A model generated the notes under the pieces. The model did no database searches. It was given only the letters and a program-made list of their open reading frames with translations, and was not told where the DNA came from. A stretch of DNA of 64,000 nt from Haloplanus sp. CK5-1 (GTDB lineage Archaea > Halobacteriota > Halobacteria > Halobacteriales > Haloferacaceae): positions 2,604,001 through 2,668,000 of the forward strand of contig NZ_CP147505.1 in NCBI RefSeq assembly GCF_037201915.1, read 5' to 3'. Positions 25,481 through 35,139 of the stretch are shown here, one piece after another. Position numbers and translations under genes: made by a program. Every line of letters starts with the position of its first letter. Position 1 is the first letter of the stretch.

Positions 25481-25873
25481 ATGGCAACGAGCGACTCCAC
25501 CCCCGAGGAGCCGGCGACGGTCGGTCCGGCGGTCGGCGGCGCGTGGCTCTCCCGCCTCGCCGCCCTGACGACGGCCCACGCCGCCCGGCTCTGGGTCGCC
25601 GTGATCGTCGGTCTCGTTCTCGACGCCGCGCTCACCGTCTACGGCATCCGCCTCGGACTGACCGAGAGCAACCCCGTCGCCGCGGACCTCATCGCGAGGG
25701 TCGGCGTCGTCCCTGCACTCGCGCTCCTGAAGGGGGCATCCCTCGCCGTCGCCGTCGGCGGATGGTTCCTGCTCCCCGAACGCTATCGTGGACTCGTCCC
25801 CGCCGGACTGGCGATCCCCTGGATCGGCGCGGCAGCCGTGAACGTCCTGGCGGTCGGCGTCGTACTGGTGTGA
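25481..25873 (+). CDS. DUF5658 family membrane protein
   Basis: 130 aa from ATG 25481. A short polar N-terminus is followed by three hydrophobic segments; [20 protein letters not shown] (D and N within helix ends) matches the DUF5658 'D...T......g..E.NP' pattern. Function unknown. The upstream in-frame extension is not needed. Confidence 0.75.
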   Translation: MATSDSTPEEPATVGPAVGGAWLSRLAALTTAHAARLWVAVIVGLVLDAALTVYGIRLGLTESNPVAADLIARVGVVPALALLKGASLAVAVGGWFLLPERYRGLVPAGLAIPWIGAAAVNVLAVGVVLV

Positions 25874-25958
25874 ACGAGGTCGGACGCGTCCGGCGAGGGC
25901 GCGTGACGTTCATGGCGGTCGAAAGGACTGTATTGGCGGAGGTCGAATCGGGGGCCGG

Positions 25959-27212
25959 ATGGCGGACATCAATCCGTTCGAGAGCCTCAAAGAACAGATC
26001 GACGACGCGGCCGCCTACGTCGACGCCGACGCCGACGTGATCGACCGACTCAAACACCCCGAACGCGTCCTGTCGACGACGCTCTCGGTCGACATGGACG
26101 ACGGATCGGTCGAGCGGTTCGACGCCTACCGGGTACAGTTCAACGGCGACCGCGGGCCGTACAAGGGCGGAATCCGCTACCACCCGAACGTCACCGAAGA
26201 CGAGGTGCGGGCGCTCGCCGGGTGGATGACGTACAAGTGTGCCGTGGTGGACATCCCGTACGGCGGCGCGAAGGGTGGCATCGCGTTCGACCCTCGGGAG
26301 TACTCCGCGAGCGAACTCGAACGGATCACGCGCGCCTTCGCTGTCGAACTCCGACCGCTCATCGGCGTGGACCGGGACATCCCCGCGCCCGACGTGAACA
26401 CGGGCCAACGGGAGATGAACTGGATCAAGGACACCTACGAGACCTTGGAGCGGACGACCGAACCCGGCGTCGTCACGGGGAAGGCCCCCTCCTCGGGGGG
26501 GAGCGCCGGGCGCGTGGAGGCGACGGGCCGGTCGACGATGCTCACCGCCCGGGAAGCCTTCGACTACCTCGGCCGGGGCATCGAAGGGGCGACGGTCGCC
26601 GTACAGGGGTACGGGAACGCGGGATCGGTCGCCGCCGAACTGCTTGACGAGGCCGGCGCGACGGTCGTCGCTGTCAGCGACTCGCGGGGCGGCATCCAGG
26701 CTGCAGACGGACTGGACACCGAGGCAGTGACGGCACACAAGCGGGAGACCGGCGTCGTCGGTGGCTTTCCCGGGGCGGACCGCGAACTGTCGAACGAGGA
26801 ACTGCTCGCCGCCGACGTCGACCTCTTGGTACCGGCGGCCCTGGAGAACGCCGTCGACGCCGACGTCGCCCGCGACGTGCGGGCCGACGTCGTCGTCGAG
26901 GCGGCGAACGGCCCGTTGACCCCCGACGCCGACGACGTCCTCACCGACCACGACGTCTACGTCTTCCCGGATATCCTCGCCAACGCCGGCGGCGTGACCG
27001 TCTCCTACTTCGAGTGGGTGCAGAACCGACAGCGATTCTCGTGGACCGAGGAACGCGTCAACGACGAACTCGAACGGATCGTCACCGAGGCGTTCGACCG
27101 ATTGGTCGACGCCTACGAGTCCTACGACGTGCCGAACATCCGGACTGCGGCGTACGTCCTCGCCCTCGAACGGGTGATCGACGCCTTCGACGACGCGGGC
27201 AACTGGCCCTGA
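25959..27212 (+). CDS. gdhA: Glu/Leu/Phe/Val dehydrogenase (glutamate dehydrogenase)
   Basis: 417 aa. Substrate domain with [13 protein letters not shown] and the catalytic lysine in [20 protein letters not shown], then a Rossmann domain with [16 protein letters not shown]-terminal [15 protein letters not shown] is diagnostic. It interconverts glutamate and 2-oxoglutarate with ammonia; the cofactor cannot be assigned by eye. Full length for the archaeal enzyme; haloarchaea usually carry several paralogues. Confidence 0.94.
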   Translation: MADINPFESLKEQIDDAAAYVDADADVIDRLKHPERVLSTTLSVDMDDGSVERFDAYRVQFNGDRGPYKGGIRYHPNVTEDEVRALAGWMTYKCAVVDIPYGGAKGGIAFDPREYSASELERITRAFAVELRPLIGVDRDIPAPDVNTGQREMNWIKDTYETLERTTEPGVVTGKAPSSGGSAGRVEATGRSTMLTAREAFDYLGRGIEGATVAVQGYGNAGSVAAELLDEAGATVVAVSDSRGGIQAADGLDTEAVTAHKRETGVVGGFPGADRELSNEELLAADVDLLVPAALENAVDADVARDVRADVVVEAANGPLTPDADDVLTDHDVYVFPDILANAGGVTVSYFEWVQNRQRFSWTEERVNDELERIVTEAFDRLVDAYESYDVPNIRTAAYVLALERVIDAFDDAGNWP

Positions 27213-27267
27213 GTCCGGGCGAGTCGTCCCGGGGGATTCAAGACGCCGCGGGTGGCTCACACAGGTA

Positions 27268-28194
27268 ATGTTGGAGGACCACCTCATCAGCGCGGCCCAC
27301 CTCTCCCGGGCGGACATCGAGACGGTGCTCGACCGCGCCGAGTCGGTCGATTCCGCGGGGGAGGCCGGCCACGGGAGTCACGACGGTCGCGTCCTCGCGC
27401 TCTGTTTTTTCGAGCCGAGCACCCGAACGAAGATGAGCTTCGAGTCGGCGATGAAGCGCCTCGGCGGCGAGACGATCGACATGGGGTCGGTCGAGTCGTC
27501 GTCGGTGAAGAAAGGCGAGAGCCTCGCCGACACCGTCCGCGTGATCGAAGGGTACGCCGACGCGATCGTGCTCCGCCACCCCAGCGAGGGATCGGCGAAA
27601 CTCGCCTCGCAGTTCGTCGACGTGCCGCTGGTGAACGCGGGCGACGGGGCCGGCCAACACCCGAGTCAGACGCTCCTCGATCTCTACACGATCCGCGAGA
27701 ACGCCGGTCTCGACGACATCACCGTGGGCATCATGGGCGACCTGAAGTACGGCCGGACCGTCCACTCGCTGGCCCACGCGCTGACCAACTTCGACGTGCG
27801 CCAACACTTCGTCAGCCCGGAGAGTCTGCGCCTCCCCCGTAACGTCCGCTACGACCTCCACGAGGCCGGCGCGCAGGTCCGCGAACACACCGACCTCGAC
27901 GAGGTGCTCCCGGAACTCGACGTGTTGTACGTTACGCGCATCCAGCGCGAGCGCTTCCCCGAGGAACGGGAGTACCGCGCCGTCGCCGGCGAGTACCGCA
28001 TCGACAACGAGACGCTGTCGGACGCCCGCGACGACCTGACGGTGATGCACCCGCTCCCTCGGGTCGACGAGATTGCGCCGGCGGTCGACGAGACGGCGCG
28101 TGCGAAGTACTTCGAACAGGCACACAACGGCGTCCCCGTCCGGATGGCGTTGCTCGACATCCTCCTCGGGGACGAGGGGGGTGACCGACGATGA
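27268..28194 (+). CDS. pyrB: Aspartate carbamoyltransferase, catalytic subunit
   Basis: 308 aa. Carbamoyl-phosphate motif [13 protein letters not shown] (from residue 50), ALRHPS-like segment [28 protein letters not shown] and the C-terminal [10 protein letters not shown] with the aspartate site. Catalyses the first committed step of pyrimidine synthesis. Stop overlaps the pyrI ATG by 4 nt. Confidence 0.96.
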   Translation: MLEDHLISAAHLSRADIETVLDRAESVDSAGEAGHGSHDGRVLALCFFEPSTRTKMSFESAMKRLGGETIDMGSVESSSVKKGESLADTVRVIEGYADAIVLRHPSEGSAKLASQFVDVPLVNAGDGAGQHPSQTLLDLYTIRENAGLDDITVGIMGDLKYGRTVHSLAHALTNFDVRQHFVSPESLRLPRNVRYDLHEAGAQVREHTDLDEVLPELDVLYVTRIQRERFPEEREYRAVAGEYRIDNETLSDARDDLTVMHPLPRVDEIAPAVDETARAKYFEQAHNGVPVRMALLDILLGDEGGDRR

Positions 28195-28682
28195 GCGACA
28201 CGGAGAAGGAACTCCGCGTCAGCAAGATCCGCGACGGCACCGTCATCGACCACGTCACCGGCGGGCAGGCGTTGAACGTCCTCGCCATCCTCGGCATCGA
28301 CGGAAACGGCGGCGAGACGGTCAGCATCGGCATGAACGTCCCGAGTGACAAGTTGGGTCGCAAGGACGTGGTGAAAGTGGAGGGGCGCGAACTCAGCCAG
28401 TCGGAGGTGGACGTCCTCTCGTTGATCGCCCCCGAAGCGACCATCAACATCATCCGCGACTTCGAGGTGATTGATAAGAACCGGGTCGAGCGCACGGCCT
28501 CGGTAACCGGCATCCTGGTCTGTCCGAACCACAACTGCATCACGAACGCCGACGAACCCGTCCGGACCGAGTTCGAGGTGTTCGACGACGGCGTCCGGTG
28601 TTCGTACTGTGGCACCATCGTCCGCGAGGGCGACGTGGCCGAACACATCGACGCCCGAGGCTCGGGCGAAACCGCTTTGTGA
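28191..28682 (+). CDS. pyrI: Aspartate carbamoyltransferase, regulatory subunit
   Basis: 163 aa. N-terminal allosteric domain ([20 protein letters not shown]) and C-terminal zinc domain with ligands in CPNHNCITN and CSYCGTIV. It binds nucleotide effectors and holds the PyrB trimers together. Coupled to pyrB by ATGA, the classical archaeal arrangement. Confidence 0.96.
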   Translation: MSDTEKELRVSKIRDGTVIDHVTGGQALNVLAILGIDGNGGETVSIGMNVPSDKLGRKDVVKVEGRELSQSEVDVLSLIAPEATINIIRDFEVIDKNRVERTASVTGILVCPNHNCITNADEPVRTEFEVFDDGVRCSYCGTIVREGDVAEHIDARGSGETAL

Positions 28683-28703
28683 CCGGTGGCCCAACGTTGT
28701 GGT

Positions 28704-28808
28704 ATGTCCGGTAAGACGAAGTTCATCCTCGTGCTGGCACTGATCGCGATCGGCTACGTCCTCCTCTCGGGCGACAAGAACCCCGTGGAAGTCGACGTCG
28801 ACGAGTAA
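28704..28808 (+). CDS. 34-residue single-span membrane peptide
   Basis: Reads MSGKTKFILVLALIAIGYVL and ends in an acidic tail NPVEVDVDE. One transmembrane helix (about residues 6-21), basic residues inside, acidic tail outside or cytosolic depending on orientation. It begins 21 bp after the pyrI stop. Clean codon use and halophilic acidic tail support a true small gene. Function unknown. Confidence 0.6.
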   Translation: MSGKTKFILVLALIAIGYVLLSGDKNPVEVDVDE

Positions 28809-28889
28809 CGCGTCCACGGGTCGTTTTTCGGGTGCGGATCACCCACCGCGCCATTTACCCACCACGCCCTCGTACCGTCGGGTATCCGC

Positions 28890-29744
28890 ATGTACGGGGT
28901 CGTCACGCGAAACGCCGAGGAACTGGAGTGGTCGACGTTCGACACCGGCTTCTACGAGGTGAAAGACGTCACCGGCCGGGCGGCAGCCCCGCTCTCGACG
29001 GGCGTCAACATGGTGTCGACGTTCGGCGACAACGCCGCGGTCGGCGACGACCCCGACTTGGCCGCCGTCGACGCCGAGGGGCGATCGGCGACCCGCGAAC
29101 GACCCTACTTCGACTGGTCGTACGTCTGCCCGACCCACGACCGCTACCGCGAGGGCGTCCTCGAAATCGTCGACGATTGCGTAGCCGAGTCCCCCGACCT
29201 CCGACTCGACGACGTGGGGTTCCCCCGCGATGGCTACTGTCGATGCGAGCGCTGTGACCGCCGCTTCGCCGACAGCGACTTCGACGACCGCGAGGACTGG
29301 CGCGCCTCGGTCGTCACCGACTTCGTCGCCGCGGTCCGGGACCGCGTCCCCGGCGACCTCTATCTCACCTGCTACCCCGACCCCTACCCCGGCCATCTCC
29401 GGGCGCGAAGCGGCCTCGATATCGAGGCACTCTCCCCGCACGTCGAGGAGTTCGTCGTCCCCATCTACGACACCGCCTACGGGACGACCTACTGGCTCGA
29501 GACCATCGCGAAGGGGTTCGAGAGCCGACTCGCCGGCCTCGACGTCGACCTGGGCGTCGAACTGTACGCCGTCGAGGTGGACGTCGACGCCCTCGTCGAC
29601 GCGACGACGGTCGCCGAGGCGTACGCCGACGCCGTCTACTTCGGCTACGACGCCTCGAACGCCGCGGCTGCGATCCGGCGACTCCGGGCCGACCGTCGCG
29701 AGAGCGTCACGCACGGCAACGTCGGCGGAGACGACGACGCGTGA
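28890..29744 (+). CDS. Conserved haloarchaeal-type hypothetical protein, TIM-barrel-like
   Basis: 284 aa. N-terminal MYGVVTRNAEELEWSTFDTG, a central cysteine cluster YCRCERCDRRF and a segment LYLTCYPDPYPGH. The alternation of short strands and helices and motifs such as EEFVVPIYDTAYGTTYW suggest a glycosidase-like or TIM-barrel fold, but catalytic residues cannot be named. No signal peptide. Function not recognised. Confidence 0.7.
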   Translation: MYGVVTRNAEELEWSTFDTGFYEVKDVTGRAAAPLSTGVNMVSTFGDNAAVGDDPDLAAVDAEGRSATRERPYFDWSYVCPTHDRYREGVLEIVDDCVAESPDLRLDDVGFPRDGYCRCERCDRRFADSDFDDREDWRASVVTDFVAAVRDRVPGDLYLTCYPDPYPGHLRARSGLDIEALSPHVEEFVVPIYDTAYGTTYWLETIAKGFESRLAGLDVDLGVELYAVEVDVDALVDATTVAEAYADAVYFGYDASNAAAAIRRLRADRRESVTHGNVGGDDDA

Positions 29745-29745
29745 G

Positions 29746-29847
29746 TTACAGCGGCCCGTAGGAGAGTGCCCAGACGACCACGATGCCGAGCGTGAACACG
29801 AGTATAGCGAACAGCGCGAGCACGTAGAGCAGACGACCGGTCGTCAT
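29746..29847 (-). CDS. 33-residue single-span membrane peptide
   Basis: Minus-strand MTTGRLLYVLALFAILVFTL continues to SYGPL and stops at 29746. One long hydrophobic helix with almost no loops, ending almost at the stop of the convergent gene. Real small membrane proteins of this type are common in halophiles, but there is no direct support beyond the clean frame. Confidence 0.5.
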   Translation of the reverse strand: MTTGRLLYVLALFAILVFTLGIVVVWALSYGPL

Positions 29848-29946
29848 GGTGGCTGTAGGGACGCAGACCGTGATATATCATGCGCCATCGACGCCGTCGG
29901 TGTGGCGGGCGCACGGATCGGACGGAGTGACGCGACCACTGTGGCG

Positions 29947-30627
29947 TCAGTTCTCGAGCGCCTCGATGGCGGCATCGAACGCGTCCGTCGTCGCGTCGTC
30001 CAGCGGTTCGTCGGGGTACTTCGCTTCGAGGGCGGGGAGCGCACTGTCGTCGCCGAGGACGCGAAGTGCGTCCGCTGCCCACGACGGATAGCCGTTGCCC
30101 CGCCCACGGTCGAGGTACGAACAGAGTTCCGCCACGAGTCGCTCCTCGGGCACCGCGTTCGTATGTCCGTACACGTAGCCCGCGATGAACGCGTAGTACG
30201 CCGGAACGGACTCGTCGCCGAACACGGCGTCTTCCAGCCAGTCGAGGTGCGGTTCGAACACCGACGGCCGGGCCTGTGCGACCCGGGCCAACGAATCGGC
30301 GACGTACACCGTCGCCCGGAGTTCATCCGAAGCCATCACCTGCTGTGGTGACGGGATTCCGTCCACGTCGTCCGGGTAGTGCGCCCCCGTCTGGAGGAGC
30401 GTCGACACGTGTGGCTCGAACAGATCCGGGCGGTCGTAGAGGTTCTGTAACGCCTCCGCGCCCCGCAACCGCTCGTCGACGTCGTCCGCGTTCACTAGCG
30501 CGACGATGCGTGACATCTCCTCCGGGGTGATGGCCTCCGGGTCGTCGACGGCCCGAGAGACCAACTCTTCCCGGTCGACTGCGTCGGTGCCGTCCCGCTC
30601 TGACGTGTTCGGGGAGTCGTCGGTCAT
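29947..30627 (-). CDS. HEAT-repeat-like acidic hypothetical protein
   Basis: 226 aa from ATG 30627. Helical pairs such as RLRGAEALQNLYDRPDLFEP and SWAADALRVLGDDSALPALE suggest HEAT/ARM-type repeats, a protein-interaction scaffold. The ATG overlaps the stop of the upstream gene by 4 nt (ATGA), so the two are co-expressed. Function unknown. Confidence 0.7.
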   Translation of the reverse strand: MTDDSPNTSERDGTDAVDREELVSRAVDDPEAITPEEMSRIVALVNADDVDERLRGAEALQNLYDRPDLFEPHVSTLLQTGAHYPDDVDGIPSPQQVMASDELRATVYVADSLARVAQARPSVFEPHLDWLEDAVFGDESVPAYYAFIAGYVYGHTNAVPEERLVAELCSYLDRGRGNGYPSWAADALRVLGDDSALPALEAKYPDEPLDDATTDAFDAAIEALEN

Positions 30628-31109
30628 GCTCTCAGATCGACGTCGAGGTTCAGGTCGGTGAATACGTGGTAGTACACATGTCGCTTGGGCATCCCGGTCG
30701 TTTCGCAGAGTTCGTCGATGTCGCTCGCGGTGAACTCTCCGCCGAGTTCCGACAGCAGATCGTAGTACGACGACGAGTATCGCGGGCGGTCTTCGTCGGT
30801 TCGAGCGACGATCCCTCGCCGGACGGCCGCGTCGAGTGCCGCCTGGAACTCGTCTTCCGTACCGGGAGCGGCCGGCCGTTCGACCCACTCCGACCGTTCG
30901 AACTGGTGGTAGTGGTCCGGACCGGTCCGGATGGGATGCTCGTCTCCTGATTCGAAGAACTCGCGGACGAGCCGTTCTCGATCCGTGAGTTCGTCCGCAT
31001 CCGGCTCCAGTGTCACGTCGCCGTAGCGAGCGAGGAGTGCTTCGACCACCGCCGGATCGATGTCGTACTGGTCGACCACGCCGGCAGCAGATCGGGTCAC
31101 GTCACGCAC
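30624..31109 (-). CDS. Hypothetical helical protein
   Basis: 161 aa. Mostly helical; the C-terminal half (DLLSELGGEFTASDIDELCE ... RHVYYHVFTDLNLDVDL) looks like a winged-helix or helix-hairpin domain but no family is evident. First gene of a two-gene unit with the HEAT-like protein. An IS6-type element sits 40 bp upstream of its start and could have altered its promoter. Confidence 0.65.
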   Translation of the reverse strand: MRDVTRSAAGVVDQYDIDPAVVEALLARYGDVTLEPDADELTDRERLVREFFESGDEHPIRTGPDHYHQFERSEWVERPAAPGTEDEFQAALDAAVRRGIVARTDEDRPRYSSSYYDLLSELGGEFTASDIDELCETTGMPKRHVYYHVFTDLNLDVDLRA

Positions 31110-31148
31110 GAATCACTACCCGCTGTTAAAAGTACCCCCGCCCGTTCC

Positions 31149-31839
31149 GGTCGCGTTAAGTTAGAGGATGAGGCGGACGAGTTCTGAGTGCTTATGCTAG
31201 AATTCGACCGCCTCAACGGATGTATCGAGTGGATCGACTTGTCGTTTGTGGAGCGAAAGCGGACTCCCGAGTGGGCGATTCAAGTGGGCATCCGGTGTCA
31301 TCTCGCAGGTATGTCAACAAGGGATGCCAGTCAGTTTCTCGATGAGTTGGGAGTCAAACGTAGTCACGTCGCGGTTCACAACTGGGTGCACAAGGCCGAT
31401 CTACAGCCGATGTCGACGGTGAGTGCGGATCAACTTGCGGTTGACGAGAAAGTGATCCGCATCAACGGCGACGACTACTGGCTGTACGGTGCCGTCGATC
31501 CTCAAACAAACGAAATCCTGCAGTTCAGGCTGTTTCCAGCGACAACGAAACAGACGACGCGATGGTTTCTGACCGAACTTCATCGACGATATCGGCTAGA
31601 TGGCGTCGAATTTCTCGTCGATGACGCCGATTATCTAGTGAACGTCCTCGACGAAGACGGGTACCGATTCCAGATGATTTCACACGGGAATCGGAATGCC
31701 ATCGAACGTGTCTTTTGGGAGATAGAACGACGAACCTCATCGTTCGCAACTAGTTTCAGCCATGTCGAACCGCAGACAGCAGAATCGTGGCTCAAAGCCC
31801 TCGCCGTCCGGCACAACTCACGCCAAAGTTAACGCGACC
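31149..31839 (+). mobile_element. IS6-type insertion sequence with intact ends and target duplication
   Basis: 691 bp. Terminal inverted repeats GGTCGCGTTAA at 31149-31159 and its complement at 31829-31839, flanked by a perfect 8-bp target duplication CCCGTTCC (31141-31148 and 31840-31847), the duplication length typical of IS6. One transposase gene fills it. Intact ends and identical duplication mean a recent insertion. It lies between the minus-strand pair at 29.9-31.1 kb and the menC stop. Confidence 0.93.
31194..31832 (+). CDS. IS6 family DDE transposase
   Basis: 212 aa from ATG 31194 (GTG 31188 also possible). HTH-like N-terminus (GMSTRDASQFLDELGVKRSH), then the RNase-H-fold catalytic residues in LAVDEKVIRINGDDYWLYGA (first D), VEFLVDDADYLVNVL (second D) and GNRNAIERVFWEIERRTSSF (E). 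Length is that of small haloarchaeal IS6-type transposases; appears full length and functional. Confidence 0.92.
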   Translation: MLEFDRLNGCIEWIDLSFVERKRTPEWAIQVGIRCHLAGMSTRDASQFLDELGVKRSHVAVHNWVHKADLQPMSTVSADQLAVDEKVIRINGDDYWLYGAVDPQTNEILQFRLFPATTKQTTRWFLTELHRRYRLDGVEFLVDDADYLVNVLDEDGYRFQMISHGNRNAIERVFWEIERRTSSFATSFSHVEPQTAESWLKALAVRHNSRQS

Positions 31840-31856
31840 CCCGTTCCGGTGACCGG

Positions 31857-32942
31857 TTACGGCCCGCGTCCGATCAGGTCGTCGAAGGCGTCGCCAGCGA
31901 CGCCCGGACCGTCGGGCACGGCCACCGTCCCCGCCTCGACGGGCACCGGATCGGGGGCCAGATCGGTTTCGAGGGCGTCGCCGGTCGCCAGCCCACAGGG
32001 ACGCACGTCCGGAATCGTGGCGGCGACGTGGACCGCCGCCGTCCGTGCGGGTGCGGCGTCGACGGTGGTCGTCACGACGGGGTCGACGCCCGCGCCGAGT
32101 GTGTCGCGTGCGACCCCGACGGCGCGGGCGGGGCCGCCGAGCGCCATCGGCTTCACCACCAGTACGTCCGCGGCGTCGGCGGCCAGTACGTCGGCCACCG
32201 TCGCCGCGGTCAGCGACTCGTCGAGCGCGATATCGACCCCCCGACCCCGGAGACCGGCGTGGCCCGACAGATCGGCGGCAGGGAGGGGTTGTTCGACGTA
32301 GGACAGATCGAGCGACGAGAGGGCTTCGACGGCCTCCTCGGCCGTTTCGCGGTCCCACGCGCCGTTGGCGTCGGCCCGGAGCGTCACGTCCGAGCCGACG
32401 GCGGCCCTGACGGTCCGGAGTCGCGTCACGTCCCGGTCCAGGTCGCCGACGCCGACCTTGACTTTCAGACAGTCGAACCCGGCGTCGACGGCGTCGAGCG
32501 CGGCCGCCACCGTCTCCTCGGGTGACGCGTCGCCGAGCGTCGCGTTGACGGGGACGCTGGGTGCGGGCGCGTCGGCGAGCAACGACGCGAGCGGCCGGCC
32601 CTCGAGTCGCCCGAGGGCGTCGAGCGCGGCGGATTCGACCGCGTGGCGGGCGGCGGGCGTGTCGTCTAACGGAGCGGTCACGACCGGCGGTGCCGTGGAC
32701 AGGGGTTCGAGCGGTGTCGCGGCCGCTGCCTCGAGGAGCGTCCCGTCGGCGTCCGCCACCGCGTCGAGTGCCGCCCGGCAGTCGTCGAGCGACTCGGTCC
32801 ACCCCGGGAGCGGCGTCGCCTCGCCGACCCCCGTCACGCCTGCCGACCCGATCCGGACGATATCCCCCTCGCGCCGGTCGATCGTCCCGGCAGCCGTTCC
32901 GAGCGAGCGATCGAGGTCGAGTGCGAACGGGCGTCGATTCAT
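31857..32942 (-). CDS. menC: o-Succinylbenzoate synthase
   Basis: 361 aa enolase-superfamily enzyme from ATG 32942. Catalytic KxK in CLKVKVGVGD, metal ligands in LRADANGAWD, YVEQPL and ALDES, and the second lysine in LVVKPMALGG. It dehydrates SHCHC to o-succinylbenzoate in menaquinone synthesis. ATG overlaps the menA stop (ATGA). The dipeptide-epimerase alternative is ruled unlikely by the men neighbourhood. Confidence 0.92.
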   Translation of the reverse strand: MNRRPFALDLDRSLGTAAGTIDRREGDIVRIGSAGVTGVGEATPLPGWTESLDDCRAALDAVADADGTLLEAAAATPLEPLSTAPPVVTAPLDDTPAARHAVESAALDALGRLEGRPLASLLADAPAPSVPVNATLGDASPEETVAAALDAVDAGFDCLKVKVGVGDLDRDVTRLRTVRAAVGSDVTLRADANGAWDRETAEEAVEALSSLDLSYVEQPLPAADLSGHAGLRGRGVDIALDESLTAATVADVLAADAADVLVVKPMALGGPARAVGVARDTLGAGVDPVVTTTVDAAPARTAAVHVAATIPDVRPCGLATGDALETDLAPDPVPVEAGTVAVPDGPGVAGDAFDDLIGRGP

Positions 32943-33880
32943 AAACCCAAGGCGAGACCGACCGCGAACAGGCCGGCGTGTGCAGCGAGCAGTTTGCCGG
33001 TGCGTTCCAGCGCGGGGTTGAGCGCGCCGCCGGACGTTCGCGTACAGACGGTGCGGGCGACGGCGGCGGCGAGTGGGATGGTGAGGAGTGGGAGACAGAC
33101 GAGGACCGACCCCGGACCGGCGAGCCACACGCCGACCGGGACGAGATAGGAGAGCACCAGCAGGCCGACGTACTGGACGCGACTCCAGCGGTAGCCGATC
33201 CGGACGGCCAGCGTCCGCTTGCCCGTCTCGGCGTCGGTCTCCATGTCCCGGACGTTGTTCACGACGAGGATGGCCGTCGACAGCGCGGCGACGGGGAGGC
33301 TGGCGACGACCGCGATCGGGGGTACCGTCTCCGGGGGGACGGTGAGCGGGAGCGGGGGCGCCAGTACGGCCGCGGCTTGGACGTAGTACGTGCCGGTGAC
33401 TGCGACGAGGCCGAAGAAGACGAAGACGAAGACGTCGCCGAGGCCGTGGTAGCCCAGCGGGTAGGGACCGCCGGTGTAGGCGAGACCGGCGGCGACGGAG
33501 ACCAAGCCGACGATCAGGATCGGGAGGCCGCCGACGTAGACCAGCGTCGCACCGACGAGGATCGCCGCCGCGAACGTGAGATACGTGGCCCGCTTGACCT
33601 CTTCGGGGGCGATGAGCCCCGACTGTGTCACCCGCGTGAATCCCTCGCGGTCGTCGGTGTCCGCGCCCTTGACGGCGTCGTAGTAGTCGTTGGCGAAGTT
33701 GGTGCCGATCTGTATCAACGCGGCCCCCACGAGCGCGGCGAGCGCGGCGAGGGGATGGGCGACGTCCCGTCCGACCGCCAGCCCGACGCCGACGGCGACC
33801 GGAGCCGCGGCCGCCGGGAGCGTCTGTGGCCGTGCGGCCATCACCCACGCCCGTCGTCGTCCGACCTCCTCCGTACTCAT
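32939..33880 (-). CDS. menA: 1,4-dihydroxy-2-naphthoate polyprenyltransferase
   Basis: 313 aa UbiA-family integral membrane enzyme with about eight helices. First Asp-rich motif NFANDYYDAVKGADTD, second DMETDAETGKRTLAVR. It attaches the isoprenoid tail to DHNA. Start ATG 33880 (MSTEEVGRRRAWVMAARP). Coupled to menC downstream. Confidence 0.93.
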   Translation of the reverse strand: MSTEEVGRRRAWVMAARPQTLPAAAAPVAVGVGLAVGRDVAHPLAALAALVGAALIQIGTNFANDYYDAVKGADTDDREGFTRVTQSGLIAPEEVKRATYLTFAAAILVGATLVYVGGLPILIVGLVSVAAGLAYTGGPYPLGYHGLGDVFVFVFFGLVAVTGTYYVQAAAVLAPPLPLTVPPETVPPIAVVASLPVAALSTAILVVNNVRDMETDAETGKRTLAVRIGYRWSRVQYVGLLVLSYLVPVGVWLAGPGSVLVCLPLLTIPLAAAVARTVCTRTSGGALNPALERTGKLLAAHAGLFAVGLALGL

Positions 33881-33932
33881 CGTCCGGTCGTGGGAACGCC
33901 AGCGGCGTAAAGCCTCCCGGTTCGGGAGCGTG

Positions 33933-35108
33933 TTACCACCAGAACCGGAACAAGACGTAGAACGTCGCGTACGCGCCGACAGTCGAGAGGATGGGAACCA
34001 CGTTCTGCATGAGGACGACCCGCCCCGTCGTCTCGGGGTTGAACAGTTCGGCCGCACTCGGCGTGTCGGCGGGGTCTTCCTCGCCGATGTCCGGGGACTC
34101 CTCGCCCGGTTCCTCGGCCGTCAGCGCGCCGACCGAGACGTTGGGCTTCTTCTCGCCGCGGACCCCCTCAGAGACGGTGATCGACCGTGTCGCCCGACCC
34201 CAGCCCAGGCCGACGATGGACATCGTGGCGATGATGACGAAGGAAGCGGGGATGCCAATGGCCGAGAGACCGATGACGATGCCGGAGGAGATGACGGCGA
34301 CGACGATGGCCGCCGTCAGTGGCAGGTCGGTGATGTCGTTGCCCAGCGTGTCGAGGGTCCGGCGGGCGATGGTGAGCGCACCGATCGTGACCGCGCCACA
34401 GCCGAGCAGGATCAGGAGGTTCATGTCGACGCCCGCGCCGTACAGCGGCGCGATGGCGTTGGCGATGTTCGAGGTGCCCGAGGAGAAGGCCATCAGACAG
34501 CCGATGGCGACGACCACCACGACGCCGACGATCTCCCGGCGGGTGGTGTTCGGCCCCGACGTCGGGATCGGGACCGCACCGGACCGGTCGACGGTCAGGA
34601 GGTCCCCGTCGCTCCCGTCGATGGCGATCCAGCGGTTGATCGTCGGGTAGAAGTATCGGCCGACGACGCCGGAGACCCAGAAGCCGAGCAGCGGGGCGAC
34701 GATCCACCAGACGGCGATCTCGCCCATCACAGCCCAGTTGAGTTCGCCCGCGGCGACGCCCAGGCCGGCGATGGCTCCGACGGCAGTCATCGACGTCGAC
34801 GCGGGGACGCCGGCGTAGTTGCCGACGAACAGCGCGCCGCCGATGAAAAACAGGACGACGATGCTGGTCTCGATGGTGAAGATGCCGGGGTCGTACACCA
34901 GATCCCGGCCGAGCGTGTTCACGACCCGCCGACCGAGCGTCCACGCGCCGACGAAGAAAAAGGTCGCCATCAGCGCGCCGGCCATCAGTTTCGAGATGAC
35001 GCCCGCGCCGACAGCGGGGCCGAAGGCCGGGCCGGTCGTCGCGCCGCCGATGTTGAATCCGACGAACAGCGAGACGGCGAAGCCGACGAGCAAGAGCGCG
35101 CCGATCAT
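33933..35108 (-). CDS. Inorganic phosphate transporter, PiT family
   Basis: 391 aa, about ten membrane helices with the duplicated PiT signature: FVGFNIGGATTGPAFG near the start and AFSSGTSNIANAIAPLYG in the second half, and a cytoplasmic acidic loop (EEPGEESPDIGEEDPADT) before the last helix. Low-affinity Pi symport with H+ or Na+. Preceded by a coiled-coil membrane gene 31 bp upstream on the same strand; both are inserted between menA and menB. Confidence 0.92.
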   Translation of the reverse strand: MIGALLLVGFAVSLFVGFNIGGATTGPAFGPAVGAGVISKLMAGALMATFFFVGAWTLGRRVVNTLGRDLVYDPGIFTIETSIVVLFFIGGALFVGNYAGVPASTSMTAVGAIAGLGVAAGELNWAVMGEIAVWWIVAPLLGFWVSGVVGRYFYPTINRWIAIDGSDGDLLTVDRSGAVPIPTSGPNTTRREIVGVVVVVAIGCLMAFSSGTSNIANAIAPLYGAGVDMNLLILLGCGAVTIGALTIARRTLDTLGNDITDLPLTAAIVVAVISSGIVIGLSAIGIPASFVIIATMSIVGLGWGRATRSITVSEGVRGEKKPNVSVGALTAEEPGEESPDIGEEDPADTPSAAELFNPETTGRVVLMQNVVPILSTVGAYATFYVLFRFWW

Positions 35109-35139
35109 GCGTGGCCGTCGGATTCCAGTCGGACAGTGG

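Noticed and set aside
31857-33848. One continuous 663-codon minus-strand frame suggesting a fusion
   Set aside because: Only the part from 32942 down is MenC-like; the upstream part is an out-of-frame arginine-rich reading of menA, which overlaps menC by ATGA.
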